From Lithospermum erythrorhizon (taxonomy: Eukaryota > Streptophyta > Magnoliopsida > Boraginales > Boraginaceae): a stretch of 64,000 nucleotides of DNA. Below, piece after piece: positions 25,440 through 38,697 of the stretch; positions within the stretch are counted from its first letter, which is position 1; every line of letters starts with the position of its first letter. The notes beneath the pieces are model-generated. The model had not been told where the DNA came from, made no database searches, and worked only from the letters and a program-made list of their open reading frames with translations. Position numbers and translations under genes: made by a program. The DNA lies in contig JADFUC010000432.1 of the NCBI GenBank assembly GCA_019722365.1, forward strand, positions 62,001 to 126,000. The letters run 5' to 3'.

Positions 25440-26037
25440 ATGAACAGTGAAAATACTAGTGCTATGAAAATTTAATAATATTTATGAATTGCGTTACAAC
25501 GTTACATTTATGAAGTAGTACCAACTATTTTTATTTTATACTAAAAGATACATTCTTTAATTAATATGATATTCAATGCCTGGCCTGCATTTTCATGACG
25601 TATACAATGTGATACTAAAATATACGGTAATATATTTTTAATTAGAGTGATATTAAACGCCTATATTTTTATGACATAAGCAAATAGAAATGAGAAAAAT
25701 TTCATGATATATAAAAGATCAAAGAAATTTTATCAAAAACATAATCCAATATTTAAATTCTAAATAAAATCGAACTTTTACATGGGTAGTATACAAGAAA
25801 ACATTAAAATTTATATTTCTATGTAAAATTTTATATAGGGGGTGAAAGACTACTATTATACACATGAAAAATATAAAAATGTAGGAGGGACCGAACAATT
25901 TAATTTTTGAATAAATAAATGTTAAAATTAAACTTTTTAATAGTAATTTTTTTTTCAAAATTTTAAAGGCGACTGATTCCCACCGCGGCACGTTTTCTAC
26001 TTCAAATTCAAGAATGATTCGGAATCACCATTGAAAA
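25440..26037. other. intergenic between PMEI promoter and DUF569 3' end
   Basis: AT-rich; an open frame on the minus strand (25,719-25,991) looks random. Nothing recognised. Confidence 0.5.
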
Positions 26038-27513
26038 CTATTGCTCGCCATTTGATGAGGATGGAACCACAACAACATGCATAGTTGAATTATTAGGAGG
26101 AAGCTGCAAACGAAGAGGATTTAACTTCCCATTTAGTGGACTTTTAGTGCACACCACAACATTTTCAATCCCACAAACTTCCTCCAATTTTTTTGTCAAT
26201 TCTGAAACATCATTTCCCTTGAATTGAATACCAAGCTCCTCTTCTCCCTCATCATATTCCCCACATTCATTAGCAATATGAAAATATATCACTCTCCCTT
26301 CTCCCCCTCTTGGTGGTGAACCAAAAGCTCCTGTTGAATCATTTGACTACACCAAATAAAAAACAAAATTTAATAAAAAATCAAACATTCCATAGTTAAA
26401 ACATTTTAAGTTTCTTCTAATTAGTATATACCACCTATGCTTCACTCGGGTCAATTCGGAAACAACCTTCATGTTATTACAAGTATAGGTTGTGTACTGT
26501 ACGACCCCCTTATTCCGTTTAGACGGGAGCCTCGTCAAAGACATTGGACATGTTAATGTTGATGTTATAATTTCGTCTAATTGGTGAATACCATTCTTGA
26601 AAGGGAAGATTAAAGGGATGTGAATAATAATACCTCTTGTCTAGAAAAATGTATTACTTCATAGTTCTTTCCATTTGGAAAATAGCATTATTGAAAGGAA
26701 AAAAAGGGATGTGAATAATACCTCTTGTCTAGAGAAGCTAGGAGATCTTGATGAATATGGTGAAACAGGGCTTGAATCAGAAGCAAAAGAATCATAATGA
26801 TCAACAACCAAAGATTGAGGGGGCTTAAGAGAGCCAGAGGACTGGACAACAATATCGACAACATCAACATCCCATAAGATCCAATCTTGAGTAGTTGTCC
26901 TATGTGGTATATCATGAGTAACAGAGTTTCTCCAAGGTGGTAGTCCTCCATTTGCTCTCAAGAACTGTCCATACCTACAGCGACGGAATTAAGAATTTTA
27001 TACAGAATAGTGAAGAAACTAATATCAAATAAATTAACAAAAAATATATAAACTTAGGGTACAACAACTTGAATTTGAAATAAATAAATGGTAAAATTTT
27101 ACTTTAATAATACGGAGTAATTTTTTTCTTTTTTTAAATTAGGAGGGATGACTGTCCCTTCTTGCCTCATTTAGTTCCTCCACTGCATACCTAGTCCTGA
27201 GCTTGACTTGTCCCCCATCTTTAATTGGTTCCCATTGCACCGATGAATCGAGCTTCATAGGCAATGTTTGTGTGACCTTCCTCCCTGTCATACCCAAAAG
27301 AAAAGGATGGTCTGAAGCAGTTAAGTAGTTGTTGTAACAGCTTTTCAAATGGATGATGTTCTCTGCATGTTCCACAAATTCAACTGTCCATTTTGCATTC
27401 TTGGAGGATCCATCGCGGTCTTGTGTGACTGATTCTTCATCTTCATCTGCGGTTAAGTACTTGTTGTGAACGTTCTTCAAACGGACCGCTTTTGCATTTG
27501 TGAAAACATCCAT
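26038..27513 (-). CDS. DUF569 / fascin-like beta-trefoil protein, complete
   Basis: Three exons: 27,513-27,191, 26,974-26,722 and 26,346-26,038, with GT-AG borders and phases that join cleanly to a 294-residue protein. The N-terminal DUF569 domain starts [20 protein letters not shown] and contains [40 protein letters not shown] and [10 protein letters not shown]. These are the repeated beta-trefoil words of the actin-cross-linking-like family. A Ser/Pro-rich linker follows, then the conserved C-terminal region GRVIYFHIA...[37 protein letters not shown]. The biochemical role of the family in plants is poorly known. The ATG at 27,511-27,513 was chosen over an in-frame ATG 81 bases upstream because homologues start at MxxF. 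A second, incomplete copy lies upstream on the same strand. Intron 2 holds a SINE-like insert. Confidence 0.85.
26420..26580 (+). mobile_element. SINE-like insertion in DUF569 intron 2
   Basis: Carries a B-box-like ggtcaattcgg, then aaacaaccttcatgttatta, a gtactgtacgacccccttattccg stretch split by a few bases, gggagcctcgtcaaagacatt and an attgg..ttaatgttgatgtta tail. It shares this order with the copy at 7,540-7,705. It lies antisense to the host gene, inside an intron whose borders appear usable. Confidence 0.55.
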
Positions 27514-27599
27514 TGCTGAATTCTGTTGAAGTTGAAATGAATTAGGAGAATGAGTTATGTTATTATATTCAAAATGGACAATGTTTTGGGACAAAAAAA

Positions 27600-28702
27600 T
27601 TGCATGGCTGTTGATGTTTGTTTCGTTCCACCAATGTCATGTTAATATATAGGCAGGCCAGTTGAGTGGTTAAAACAAAATTAATTAGGATTGGTTTTGG
27701 AAAATTTAGTAAGTAATTAAACAATTTATCAAAAAAAGTAAGTAATTAAACACTGGAACAAACTATACTATATGATGATTAATAAGACACGGTTAGATGA
27801 TATTGCGCGTATTATACGTGGATCAGACCATGTTTGGCAAAAAAAAGTTTATTAACATTATCTTTTAAATTCAAATTAGAGTTATATATATTAATGAGAT
27901 CGATATATTTGAATATTGATAGATTTATCTATCTTATCATTAAAATTATACATAACGTTCTTTTAAGGATCTCAATACTATCACTATTATAAATGATAAT
28001 ATCTTCTCCACACATTTATATATACATGAAATAATAAATCATAATAATAGATAGTTGTTGCTCAATGCTAACATAATCAAGATTAAGAGATCATCACATT
28101 GACACAAGAAGGACTGGTTAGAACACTAAAATATATTTGTTCTTTTGTTTCCTTGAAAGTACACATGTAATATTCTTATAATTTAATTTATTTTATATGT
28201 ACATTGGTTTGAATATTAGATATAGCTTGGAGAAATAACTTTAAAAATTAGTCAAATGTGAGATATTCTTCCGTAGTAATAAAGTTTCGGGATATTAAGA
28301 AAAAAAACTTTCCAGGGTCCTCATCAAGACTACAAAATATACTTATTTTAGTACATGAATGTGCCCATGAGTGTTTCCATGTCCTAAAAGAATTTTTTTT
28401 CTTTGGTTCTTAAAATATTGGAGTAAAGCAAATGGTTGATACTAGTGTTTGAAACTTTTTTTTATTTTTTGGATCGTTATTATAGTGACAAGATTGTATA
28501 ACAACATGATCGCTTTTCGGACGGCTGGCGGCGGATCGCCACCGCTACTTCTTTGGAGCACATATTCGGAGGCATTAGAGGCGTATTGATATGAATGTTG
28601 AATATGTATAATATGATTAGTCTTATCAATAAAACACTATCTTCATCTTAAGCTAAAACGTCCTGAAATGTCTAAATAACAAAACAATAACAAGAAAAAT
28701 GT
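27600..28702. other. intergenic between the two DUF569 copies
   Basis: The promoter side of the complete DUF569 gene includes a minus-strand TATATATTAA near 27,641-27,650. The rest is AT-rich except for a short GC-rich patch near 28,515-28,550. I looked here for the missing third exon of the upstream DUF569 copy (words such as VIYFH or LQLPPNN) and did not find it. Confidence 0.5.
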
Positions 28703-29746
28703 CTAAATAGCAAAACAATAACAAGAACTAGAAAAACTCACCTTCTTTAGCAACACCTTAGGTGATTGAACAGAGTACTCTGCCACCACCGGAGAGCCAA
28801 TATCCAAGCCGGAAAGTTCACCGGAAACCGACGAAAAGCTCGAAACCATCGACCAATAATCCCTCACCACCTCATCTTCACCAATCATCACTCCCTCCAC
28901 ATCCCATAATATCCAATTATGTCTTGAGCCAGTGTAAGAACCATCATGTGTAACTGAGTTTCTCCATGGTGGTGTCCCTCCATTTGCACGTAAATAAGTA
29001 CCTCCAAATGCCATTAACTTCACTAAAAACCCATCTTTTATTGGCTTCCAAAGAACCCTCAAATCCTCCATGTTTTCTGGGATTGTTTGCACCACTTTTT
29101 TGCCTGTTGTAAAATATAATAAATCCTATATTAATATTTGTAATTCTCTATGTATAGAGATGTAATACATGAATTGTACATATAGAGTATGAACCTAACA
29201 ATAACGGTTAGTAAATGAGTTAATTGTTAATATAGTCCAAAAGCATAAATGTTACATATTTGTCCATATTTTCAGCTTAATAAACGTTTGTATAACATTT
29301 ATCACTGAGGATCATACTGCAATATAAATTACTCTGCAATAACGTAATTATCTGAAACTAAACTCTATCAGAATCACACTATCTGGAACTGTATGAGCAA
29401 TTAATTCGATAGTAAATCATTACACAATAGATAATATATAAATCAACTTAGCCTCAAAGACATGTCATATACACAATAGTTCTAATATATATGGTTGATA
29501 TGATGATAACTCAATACCTGTCATGCCTAGAAGAAAAGCTTCATTTGAAGCTGTTAAATACTTTCCATGGCAACTTTTGAGACGTATCATTTGTTCATTT
29601 CCTTCAACTAATTCAACTATCCAATGGGATTTTCTTGATGAACCATTCTTGCTTTGTCTCGTATGTTCTTGATCATCATGAGCAACTAAGTATTTATCAA
29701 TATGGCTTTTGAGCTTCACTACTTTTGTTTTGGTGAAAATTTCCAT
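28703..29746 (-). CDS. DUF569 protein, C-terminally truncated tandem copy
   Basis: Exon 1 (29,746-29,518) encodes MEIFTKTKVVKLKSHIDKYL through LLGMTG. Exon 2 (29,103-28,742) continues [36 protein letters not shown] and HNWILWDVEG, ending at KVLLKK with a good donor (GTGAGT). The two exons join in phase. The third exon, which in the neighbour encodes the VIYF..LQLPPNN region, is absent from the 1.1 kb that follows. Reading through the donor gives 12 more codons and a stop at 28,703, for about 208 residues. So either it makes a shorter protein with only the beta-trefoil domain or it is a pseudogene. Order and orientation show a tandem duplication of the complete gene. Confidence 0.7.
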
Positions 29747-31190
29747 TAGCTTTTCTTGGTGAAGTAGTCTTGATGATGAATATTAAATTTGGCAAAGGGG
29801 GGATTTGGCTAGTGGTATTTGTATTATTATCATAGGGTGATTAATATTGACGAAAGAGAGGAAGTTTCCCTTTAAATTAATCAAGACGATGATTTTTTAT
29901 TCTTGGGTACTTGAAGAAGTTGAATGTGTTTGGGTAATGTCGTAATCAGAATTATTTTTATGTTAATGATGAATGAATTGATATAATAAAAATTAAAAAA
30001 ATTAAGGTAAACAAATCAAATAGTTTTTGAAAAATTAAAGGAACAATTGCCGTCCATGCTTCTCCTAGTTCGTCTATTGTATTTGGAGACATGATTCGAT
30101 AAATATCATTTTAGACTCCATTTTATTTATGCATCATGCTTTACAAAATTGATATAGAATGCATAATGCATTAAATAGTTACTTAATAAATATTAACAAT
30201 TTTCATAATACATGTATAATGAATCGAATCAAATTAAATATCATAAAAATACGCAAACATGAAGTAGAAGATAATTTTCGATATTTTCTTATGTTGAATA
30301 TTTAATTTATTTCTTTTAGCCTAGTTTGTCTTGTCTCAGTCATGTTTAATGAATGTAAACTTAATAGGGAGGAGAAAGAATTGTCTTTGGGGACTTGAGG
30401 AAAACAAGGTTGACTAGGAAATTTCTTAAGAATTTGGGATTTAAGACAAAATTAACATTAACGCGTAATAGGGGGTTGGAAGTTTATATCCATGAGGGTA
30501 TGAGACCATGACAAATTGACAAAATGTTGTAGAAATATACATATAGAAAACTTCCAGAAGGGGTAAAACTCTACCTAAAATTTGACTACATATATACTTA
30601 ACCTATCAGTGGAATAACCCAAAATTTGTTTAGGTTCTAACTTCTAATCTTAAATTTGGATTGTCCCTTCATTACATCTCAATAAAAAAATTGAAGTATT
30701 CTAAAAAGATTAGGATGAACATTCCGTCTCTAATCATCTCTATGTTGGATCATCCAATCTGTTAAATTCATGAATTCTAAATCCTTTGATATAATTTTTG
30801 TCCAACTCTTCTTCGGACAAATTGAAAAATTGTTCAAAAGCCAGCTGACACGTCATGATCCGATACATGTAATCTTATGCCGGTAATCAATGATGTTGGA
30901 GGAGTAGGTGGTGATGGCGCCATGTTAAGGGTGACCAATTTTAGCAGAGTGGTTTTTGTTCCAGATGGAGTTAAATTATTGTCCGAGTGAAAGAAACCCT
31001 TTATGGTAGCCTATCAAGGTGTATGTGCATGCCAAGTTTTTAATTGATATCTGACAATTTTTTATTAGGATATTGTAGTGAAGACAGGTTAATAGATCCA
31101 CTGACTTTGCTTTCCCATGTTGTACATTTTATTGTCACAGATTTATTTCTTGTTACAGTGTTACATATTTGTTCTTGCATTAGTTGCATA
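29747..31190. other. intergenic, nothing recognised
   Basis: Upstream flank of the truncated DUF569 gene and 3' flank of the TTC38-like gene. AT-rich, with no conserved coding words or terminal repeats seen. Confidence 0.5.
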
Positions 31191-34100
31191 TTAAGTGAAG
31201 TAAGCACCCTCTAATTCCTTCGCCTTCGCACCTGCATTCACAGCTTCATTCATCCCTAGCGTCGAATAAGCTCTTTCCTGAATAATTGAATCCAACAGAA
31301 TGTATAACATATATATTTGAGCATTGCATTACTTAAGATTCAACAAGAAATGAGCAAACGAAAAGGAAATAATACTAACCAGGAGGCGCCATAAGAATGG
31401 GCTTCCTTCTCTCTTCTGTAATAGCTTTTGAATGAATTGGATTGCTACAAGAAATATCATCAAATTATTTAACTAAACACATGCTGCTTGATAGGGATTG
31501 AAACGGTCCTCCTACCTTGTTCAGCTCTTCCGGTGTTTAGCAAGAGACTGATGTATATATCGTTGAAGACATCGAGCTGTTCATCTGATGCCCCAATTAT
31601 CTAAATACAAACATAGGATGACTGACTTTCATATTCGTTTCATTGACTAGAATACTTCAATAAGCTATCATAAAATTTGTTCTGCCCTTAATACCTTGCA
31701 GTTAATGACATCAAACTCATGTCCAAATAAATTCAGTGCCTGTTCATTGTCTCCCTTCCCGTAGTTGTACATGGCTTTTGCAAGCTAAAACAATAATGCA
31801 GAGATGGTTAATTTCAGAAAGTCAATAAAAAGTCATCATCTAAAGTGTAAAACTACATAGTAGATGTAAGGAGCTTGACATGTCTCAAACTCTTGATGCA
31901 GAATTATCTAGAAATTCTTGACAAATGTGACCATATGAATCAGGTAGAAGCCTGAGATTCCTAATGACGACGAAACTAAATGAACTTTAAGAATCTCTGA
32001 ATTACTGGATTATCCAAGCAAGTCTAAGGGGTACTAGGAAAAAAATGACTTTAAATTGCATGAAAAAGAGGGCAATAAGTACAAAGCGTAAGTGCTCTCT
32101 TCATAAGATCTTGCTTCTTCTGGCTCAACCTAGAGAGTCTACACAAAAAAAATTACACCCTCTAATGAGTTTGTTGCCAGGCAATGGAGAATAAGCAAGA
32201 TTTAAGAAAATCTTCTCGACCTTGTTTCTAAGCCCTGAAGCAACTTTTCTGCTTTAGCAACCTCTCCAGAACAAGACAGAGCCCATAATATCAACAAATC
32301 AAGATGCCACTCCAAAAACCAATATATCTGAAAATTTAAGTAGCTGGTGAGTGCTCATCTTCCATAGATAAATAAAAAGATAATTAGCACAAGAGAAGCA
32401 GTGTGTTAGAATAGCAAGATAAAAAACGTTTAAGATAATTCCAAGCACTAAGCGAATCCGTTGTTCTATAAAAAATTTAGCTGCAATATACCAACAAACA
32501 TAGATAACAAGGCTTCCTCTTTACCCACCTCATCTGTCAGACATTTAGCTAACACCTTGAATTGGTCCTCGAAGGATTCTATTTCACCTCGAACATATAT
32601 CCTTAGTAACAAACCGATAGCATTCAGGTATACCTGTGACAGATGAGCTCATTGGTATCTGTGCATTGATACATAATCAAAGTACTCAGCGAGAACTTTC
32701 GGATACTTTTACCTCTGCTGGTGTGGCATCTTTCTTTTCCAATTCTTTCCAGATTTTTTGATCATATATATCTCTAACTCTTTGAATGGGAGAACTACCT
32801 TCCAATAAACAAAGGGCAACATGCCACCAGTTGTGCGTGTTCCTGGAAATTACGGTTATTAAGTTTATAGAATGCAGAAACAAACACTATAGTAATTAGC
32901 AATGATAAAACGTCCATGTGTTGAGTCTTCACATACATGAAAGATGACAGTGATTTCCATGAGTTTGAGCAGTCTACCATGAACTTCATTGCTTCCTCGA
33001 AACGACATTGGAACTGGTATACATGGCATATCTGTCCAAAATCCAAGTAATATAAGAGTTATAAAGGAGAATATCGACAAAGACCCTACGCCATCAGTAA
33101 CAATAATTAGTGATGAAGATTAACGAATCAGTATCAAAATCAACTTACAGCATGTTGAACCCAGGGATCTTCGTTATCAATCTCAAATCCCTTCTTTGCG
33201 GCTTTTTCGGCATCTTCAAACCGACCAAGTTCTAATAAAGGAAATGCAAGCATACCGTATACATATTTTTCGTGTTCATTAATTGGTAAGACCTGTTGAT
33301 TATGAATTAGATTCCATTAACATAAAAAGCAAGTTTTATTGCTGTTCTTGTTTCTTTCAATTATATATTCTGGTTGGACTACAAGAGTACGGGTGACATT
33401 GCAAAATAATGCATGTACATTAGAGCTTGTATTTAAGAACCTGTTGAACAAGATTTAGCGATAAGTCAGCTCGGCCCATGTAGAAGCATAGAATTTGAAC
33501 CCTTTTAAGAGATACCAAATCTTTTGGAAAATCTTTCAACAGCTGCCAAATAAAATTAAGGGTGATTGTGAGAATTGTACTACATATTGGGATTTAGGCA
33601 TAGTAAAATGTGTAATCATTCTATTACAAGTAGGTGGCATACAACAATACGAGGCAAATGGAGATATATAATCAAATATATTTCTAACTCCTTTAAACTA
33701 TCCATGCCAATCGTATATACATTTCAATGGATTAGTTATTAGTCATGCCTCAAAAAAGATAACATTTTGGTTAACCAAAGAATTACTGGAGTTTCTAAGA
33801 TAAATTCATCACTTCACATAAAATTAATTATGTCAAAATGAATACATCTAAACCTAATGTTCTAATCCGAGCAAACAATATGAAAATCTCAGAGCACATG
33901 ATAAAACAGATGAGGACATTACTAAGTCCATTCAAACCGAAAAGCAAACCGCGAAAGGGAGATAATTACCTTGAAATGAAACTCAACCGCAATGTCATCA
34001 TCTCTATCCGGAGATATCAAATAATTCACGGTATCAAAAACTGCCTTCTCATATAAGCTAGCATCTGCCTATTAGCAATTATATAGTCTAGTTAAAGAGG

Positions 34101-35091
34101 ATTAAGCACACGACATCAGAAGAAATATAACAAACAAAGATCAAGAATTCATACTAGACAAGCCTTAGCAGCTTCAATTAATGGCGAAGCATGGGAACTA
34201 TCAATAGAGCTTAGATAATGGGCTGCTAAAATGTTCCCTAAAACGCAGTGAGGATCATGTTTAGGTGCATCCAATATTACCTTCCTCTGCCTTCCATAAG
34301 TAAGCACCTGCCCATTACCAAACACACAAAATAGCCTAAAGATCAAATCTTTCAACTGAAAATAAAATTCAAATCAAGAAATTCATCAATAACAAATATG
34401 TTCCATAACCAACCATCTGCCCTGACCACACACACACACATCAATCCTCAACATCAAACATGCCCCAATCCCCAATGCCTCTAAAAGGCTCCTACTTAAG
34501 CGGGATAAGGGGGTGGAATAGTATACAACCTTAACCTTATTATAACATAGATGCTGTTACCGAATTGATCCACGAGTGAAGTGCAAACACTATTTACTAC
34601 TTCTAAATAGATAAGAAGAAGTGTCGGTAGTGTAATCAGTCATTTTGATAATTTGATTTATTTCATTATATCAAATAGCCATAGAATATAAAATCTTTGA
34701 CTCGGTAGGACATGGAAAAAGACCACACACAATAAACAACAAAGAAATGAAACTCTGAATTGAATATAAAATCAAGAAATTCATCAACAACAACCATGTT
34801 CCATAACAAACCACATGTCCATAACACACAAAATACACTATAAAGATAGAAAATTTGAATTAAAAATAAAAATCCAATCAAGGAATTCTTCATGACTAAC
34901 AACTATGTAGTTCCAAATTAATCAAACCAACAAAAAATGATATACAAACATTGGACAAAAAAGCAATGAAACTAAAATAGGAAAATAAAAAGATTATGTT
35001 ATTAGTTAACCTGGAGATAGTAAGAATTGATAGCATTAATGCAAGCTTCTGATGAAGTGTTGACTGCATAACCCCATTTGTCTAATTTCAT
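31191..35091 (-). CDS. TTC38-like tetratricopeptide repeat protein
   Basis: A cytosolic TPR-type helical repeat protein related to animal TTC38; its biochemical role is not established. Exons inferred (minus strand): 35,091-35,011; 34,307-34,155; 34,068-33,970; 33,542-33,441; 33,292-33,149; 33,031-32,937; 32,842-32,713; 32,633-32,529; 32,327-32,221; 32,138-about 32,090; 31,784-31,695; 31,600-31,516; 31,444-31,380; 31,277-31,191. The product is about 463 residues, starting MKLDKWGYAVNTSSEACINA and ending LEGAYFT. Conserved words include YGRQRKVILDAPKHDPHCVLG, YGMLAFPLLELGRFEDAEKA, HAICHVYQFQCRFEEAMKFM, NTHNWWHVALCLLEGS, YLNAIGLLLR, WHLDLLILWAL and IIGASDEQLDVFND. Exon 10 (LSRLSQKKQDLMKRAL) has a good acceptor but no GT donor in the phase required by exon 11, so splicing there is uncertain. 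All other borders are canonical and in phase. Confidence 0.85.
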
Positions 35092-36655
35092 TTTTGGTTC
35101 TTTGACGACTCAGTTTGACTTTTGTGTGTAATAAAGAAGATCAAGTGAACAAGTACAAGACTCGTAGTATAGTACTTGTGATCTTGTCATTGTACTTTTT
35201 TGTAATGGAATCCGGGAAACAATATAAACGTTTCACCCTCAATTTCTTACTGTTTGGTGTATATAACACCTCAGCTATTTATTATACACTGTATATATTT
35301 TATTTTAGACTTAATAAGTTGTAAATTACGTCACTCATCTAAATTATATTATTCAACTATACAATATTATACTATAGTTAAGATGTAGTTTAATCAAACC
35401 TTGAATTATTTATCAAATTAATTTATTTCTATATTTTGTTTTTAGAAATATATGTTAATAATAGTTTCTCTTAATTTTTCATGACATAATTATTAGGATG
35501 TATATATGCTAAAAATATTATTTATCAATACTATAATGACATTGATTTAAATCGAAAGGAATCTACTTTAAAAATTAAAAATTAGTATAGAGTTTTTCTA
35601 GTTTCACTTCATTTTTGGTTAACAACAAATTTTAAAAAAAAAATTAGTCATGAAGAGTTCGGGTGTGGTATTATATGTTTTTTAATGAGGTAAAATTGAA
35701 TCTCTTATGAAAAGCTTGTAGGTTAGATACTTGAAAGTATTAGCTTGAGTTAGTAGTGATTTATTGAGCAATGCTTGCTTCGTCAAACGTAGATTAAAAC
35801 ATCTTCCTTCTAAAAATAATAATAATAATAATGACTCCAAGTTGTCCCGTTTCTTGTTGTTTTTAGTCTCTTTCAAGACTCAGACAATAACATCAATTGA
35901 TAATTACAAAGGCATTGGACTGTTCTTTTTAGTACCCACCAGTTTGATTAAAATGCAAAAATGTACCCAATATTAAAATATTTTCCCGCTTTATAGTAAT
36001 TTTGAATTTTGATTGAAATAAATGGTGGAACATATTTTTTTATCATAATTTTCATGTCAATTTAAAAATCATAAGAGAAAAGATTAAAAAGTTAACTCAT
36101 AAATATTTAAAATTTGATCATATTTTAGAGATGGAGAAAGTTGTTTTTTAGTTAGTCACTTGGTGGAAAAAAGAAAATTAAACGCGAGTGATAAGATGTT
36201 GACACTTTTGAAAAGAAATGACTCCTATCATCCCATGTATTATCGTATCTATATTTTCGTAAATAATTGTGAGAATTTTGGAAATCCTAACAACCGTCCT
36301 CTAGTATCATTGAGGCCCAAGAATCTAATATAAGTGAGATACATAAGTATGGAGTAGTAGTTGTTCAACAGGATTTTCCAAGAAATCATTACGCTTTAAA
36401 GTGGGTTTAAGAAACGTAGGCTTAATGTCTTTATAATTAGATTAAAATTTGTTAGCATATGTAACTTGTAATTTTTATTGTTATTTGAAAAATCCGATAA
36501 TAAAAAAAGCATGCAGTAGATATGGAAATTTGAACTTCCTTCATATTTTAAGCTAGACATTGATTTTTATTATTGATAATTTGGTTTCAACTTTGTTGAT
36601 GAGACCACAAATCTTTCAAGGTCCATTTCACCAAGCATAACATCACAATTCACTT
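35092..36655. other. intergenic between TTC38-like and GST genes
   Basis: Promoter side of the TTC38-like gene and 3' flank of the GST gene. AT-rich, with an AAT triplet run near 35,814-35,832. Nothing else recognised. Confidence 0.5.
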
Positions 36656-37889
36656 CTAGTTTTTGAATAGCTCAATGATCATCTGAGCAAATCCAACAAG
36701 CTTTTCAGTTTCAGGCATGAACTCCTTAACATCATCCTCAGCAACAAAATCTCCAGTCCATTTAAACAAACCAGGTGTTTTCTCCTCATCCAGCAATTTT
36801 GCATTTGCAAGCTTTTCAGTCACCTTAAGCCATCCCAAGTAGCTTCCTAGTGCAATGTCCAAGTAGCCAATCTTTTCCCCTCCAAAAAACTTGTTCCCTT
36901 TGCTGATTTTCTTGAATGCATCTTCTAGCAAAGATAACCCTTCAGAAACTGCCTCAAGTCCAGCCTTCTTGCCCTCCTCAGGGCCAAACACTACTCCTTG
37001 CAATGATGGGTACCACTACAACAAAAATGAGATCATTAGTCTCTCAAATTATTTAGTGTTTATTTAATAAGCAAATTAAAATGTATGACATGAAGATTGT
37101 CCAATTCGATTTTTTCAAAAATTTAAGAGATAACTAGTTTAAATGGATCTACTTTTAAAGATGTATACAAAAGTCGGTCAAGCGAAACAAGTTAAAAATT
37201 GGTCAAATACAATAATTTACAATAAATGAAAAACAAGTGAAAGTAGAGAAATTAAACTTCATGAGATGAAGTGAGTATACAATACTTCAATTACTCTCAC
37301 GGGACGAAACATGTTTAGAATTTAGAAAGACATGATTTGAAAGATCGCTTAGCAGAAAATCGAAATATTAACTAATAGTTATTGTGATAATTTTTTTATG
37401 TAAAATATAAGGACGGTATTGAAAATTTTCAAAATCGAAGGACAAGGTCCCACCTTGTCTCTCTAGCTCCACCTACATATTCTAATATTTTTAGTTAGGT
37501 TTTGTTTAATGACATATTTTATTTTTATAATTAGGTCATCCACGTAGGAATCTACGTAGTCTTACCTTGTCGTCAAGGTAAGCAGCCCAAAATCGAGCAA
37601 TGGCTCGATCATAAGTGTCTGAAGGAAGGATTTGAGCACCAAAGGCCCAAGTCTCGTCAATGTAGTTGACAATGACTAGAGATTCAGCAATTATCTTGTC
37701 ATCACCATGGAAGAAGACAGGGATTTTCTTGTGAACAGGGTTGGATTTGAGTAGTAGTTCACTTTTGGGACCAAATGGTTCCTCAATGAACTCATAGTTG
37801 ATAGACTTAAGACTTAGTGCAATTTTGACCCTCATAACAAAGGGACTAGGCCAAAATCCCAAAAGTTTAACATTTTCAGTGGATCCCAT
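36656..37889 (-). CDS. tau-class glutathione S-transferase
   Basis: Conjugates glutathione to electrophilic compounds in the cytosol. Two exons, 37,889-37,566 and 37,015-36,656, with one phase-0 intron at the position typical of tau GSTs (after YLDDK), give 227 residues, the usual length. The N-terminal thioredoxin-fold domain begins [20 protein letters not shown], with the catalytic Ser in the WPSPF word, then [13 protein letters not shown] (glutathione-site cis-Pro region) and [11 protein letters not shown]. The helical domain has [40 protein letters not shown] and LFKWTGDF. I took the ATG at 37,889 rather than an upstream in-frame ATG at 37,928 because it gives the family start. A TATA box (37,965-37,972) and a CCAAT box lie just upstream. 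Confidence 0.93.
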
Positions 37890-37964
37890 TTTTTTAAAAT
37901 CAAAGTTTTTATCTAAGTATGGGATCAATATAAAAATGATTTATTGGTGCTTAGATATGGCAGC

Positions 37965-37980
37965 ATATATAGGCGATTGG
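37965..37980 (-). promoter_or_regulatory. putative TATA and CCAAT boxes of the GST gene
   Basis: On the minus strand the sequence reads CCAATCGCCTATATATG, with CCAAT and TATATATG only a few bases apart, about 80-90 bases before the ATG. Confidence 0.45.
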
Positions 37981-38697
37981 GGGCATTGTGTTGGTAGGAA
38001 CATGATATTGTGATAAATGAGTACTAGAATTATGTGGTTGGGTGATAGTTGATGAGAATTACAAAATTAATTTCTACCTAACCAAGTACTATTGAATTAG
38101 TCAATTGAAAGAGTTTTAATGTGCACATATAATTAATTTTATTTAAATATTTTTATGTTTCAAATGTTTACATATAAGTGTGGAAAAAAATATTCAGTGA
38201 TGTTTATCTATTTGGTATAAAGTCAAAATTAAATGAAGGAATTAATGATTCAAAAGTAGAATGATTATTTCTACCTAACCAAGAGTGGGGGGCATGTATA
38301 ATATTTTGTGAGCAAATATATCAAAATATAGATATTGCTAATATCATAGTTTTGATTTAAATCAAAGTTATGTGGGTTAAATAAGATATCAAAGTTTGTT
38401 AATTTTAATAATTGAACAAATAAATTGGACGATCTTTTAGAAATAGTCGGAATATCATATTGAACATTATTCATAAGTTTCTTGAACTATATAACATATT
38501 CCTTAAAAGAATAATGTGCACGAGTGTATGTAGAATTAGTGGTGGAATCGCTAATTTTATATAGGGTGCTGAAACATTATTATTATACAAATGAAGAAAA
38601 ATATACAAAATTAGGTTATGAGTGACTTAATTTTTCAAATGGATGATAAAATTCTACTTTTTAATAGTTAGTTTTCAAAATTTGAAATGCTCCCATA

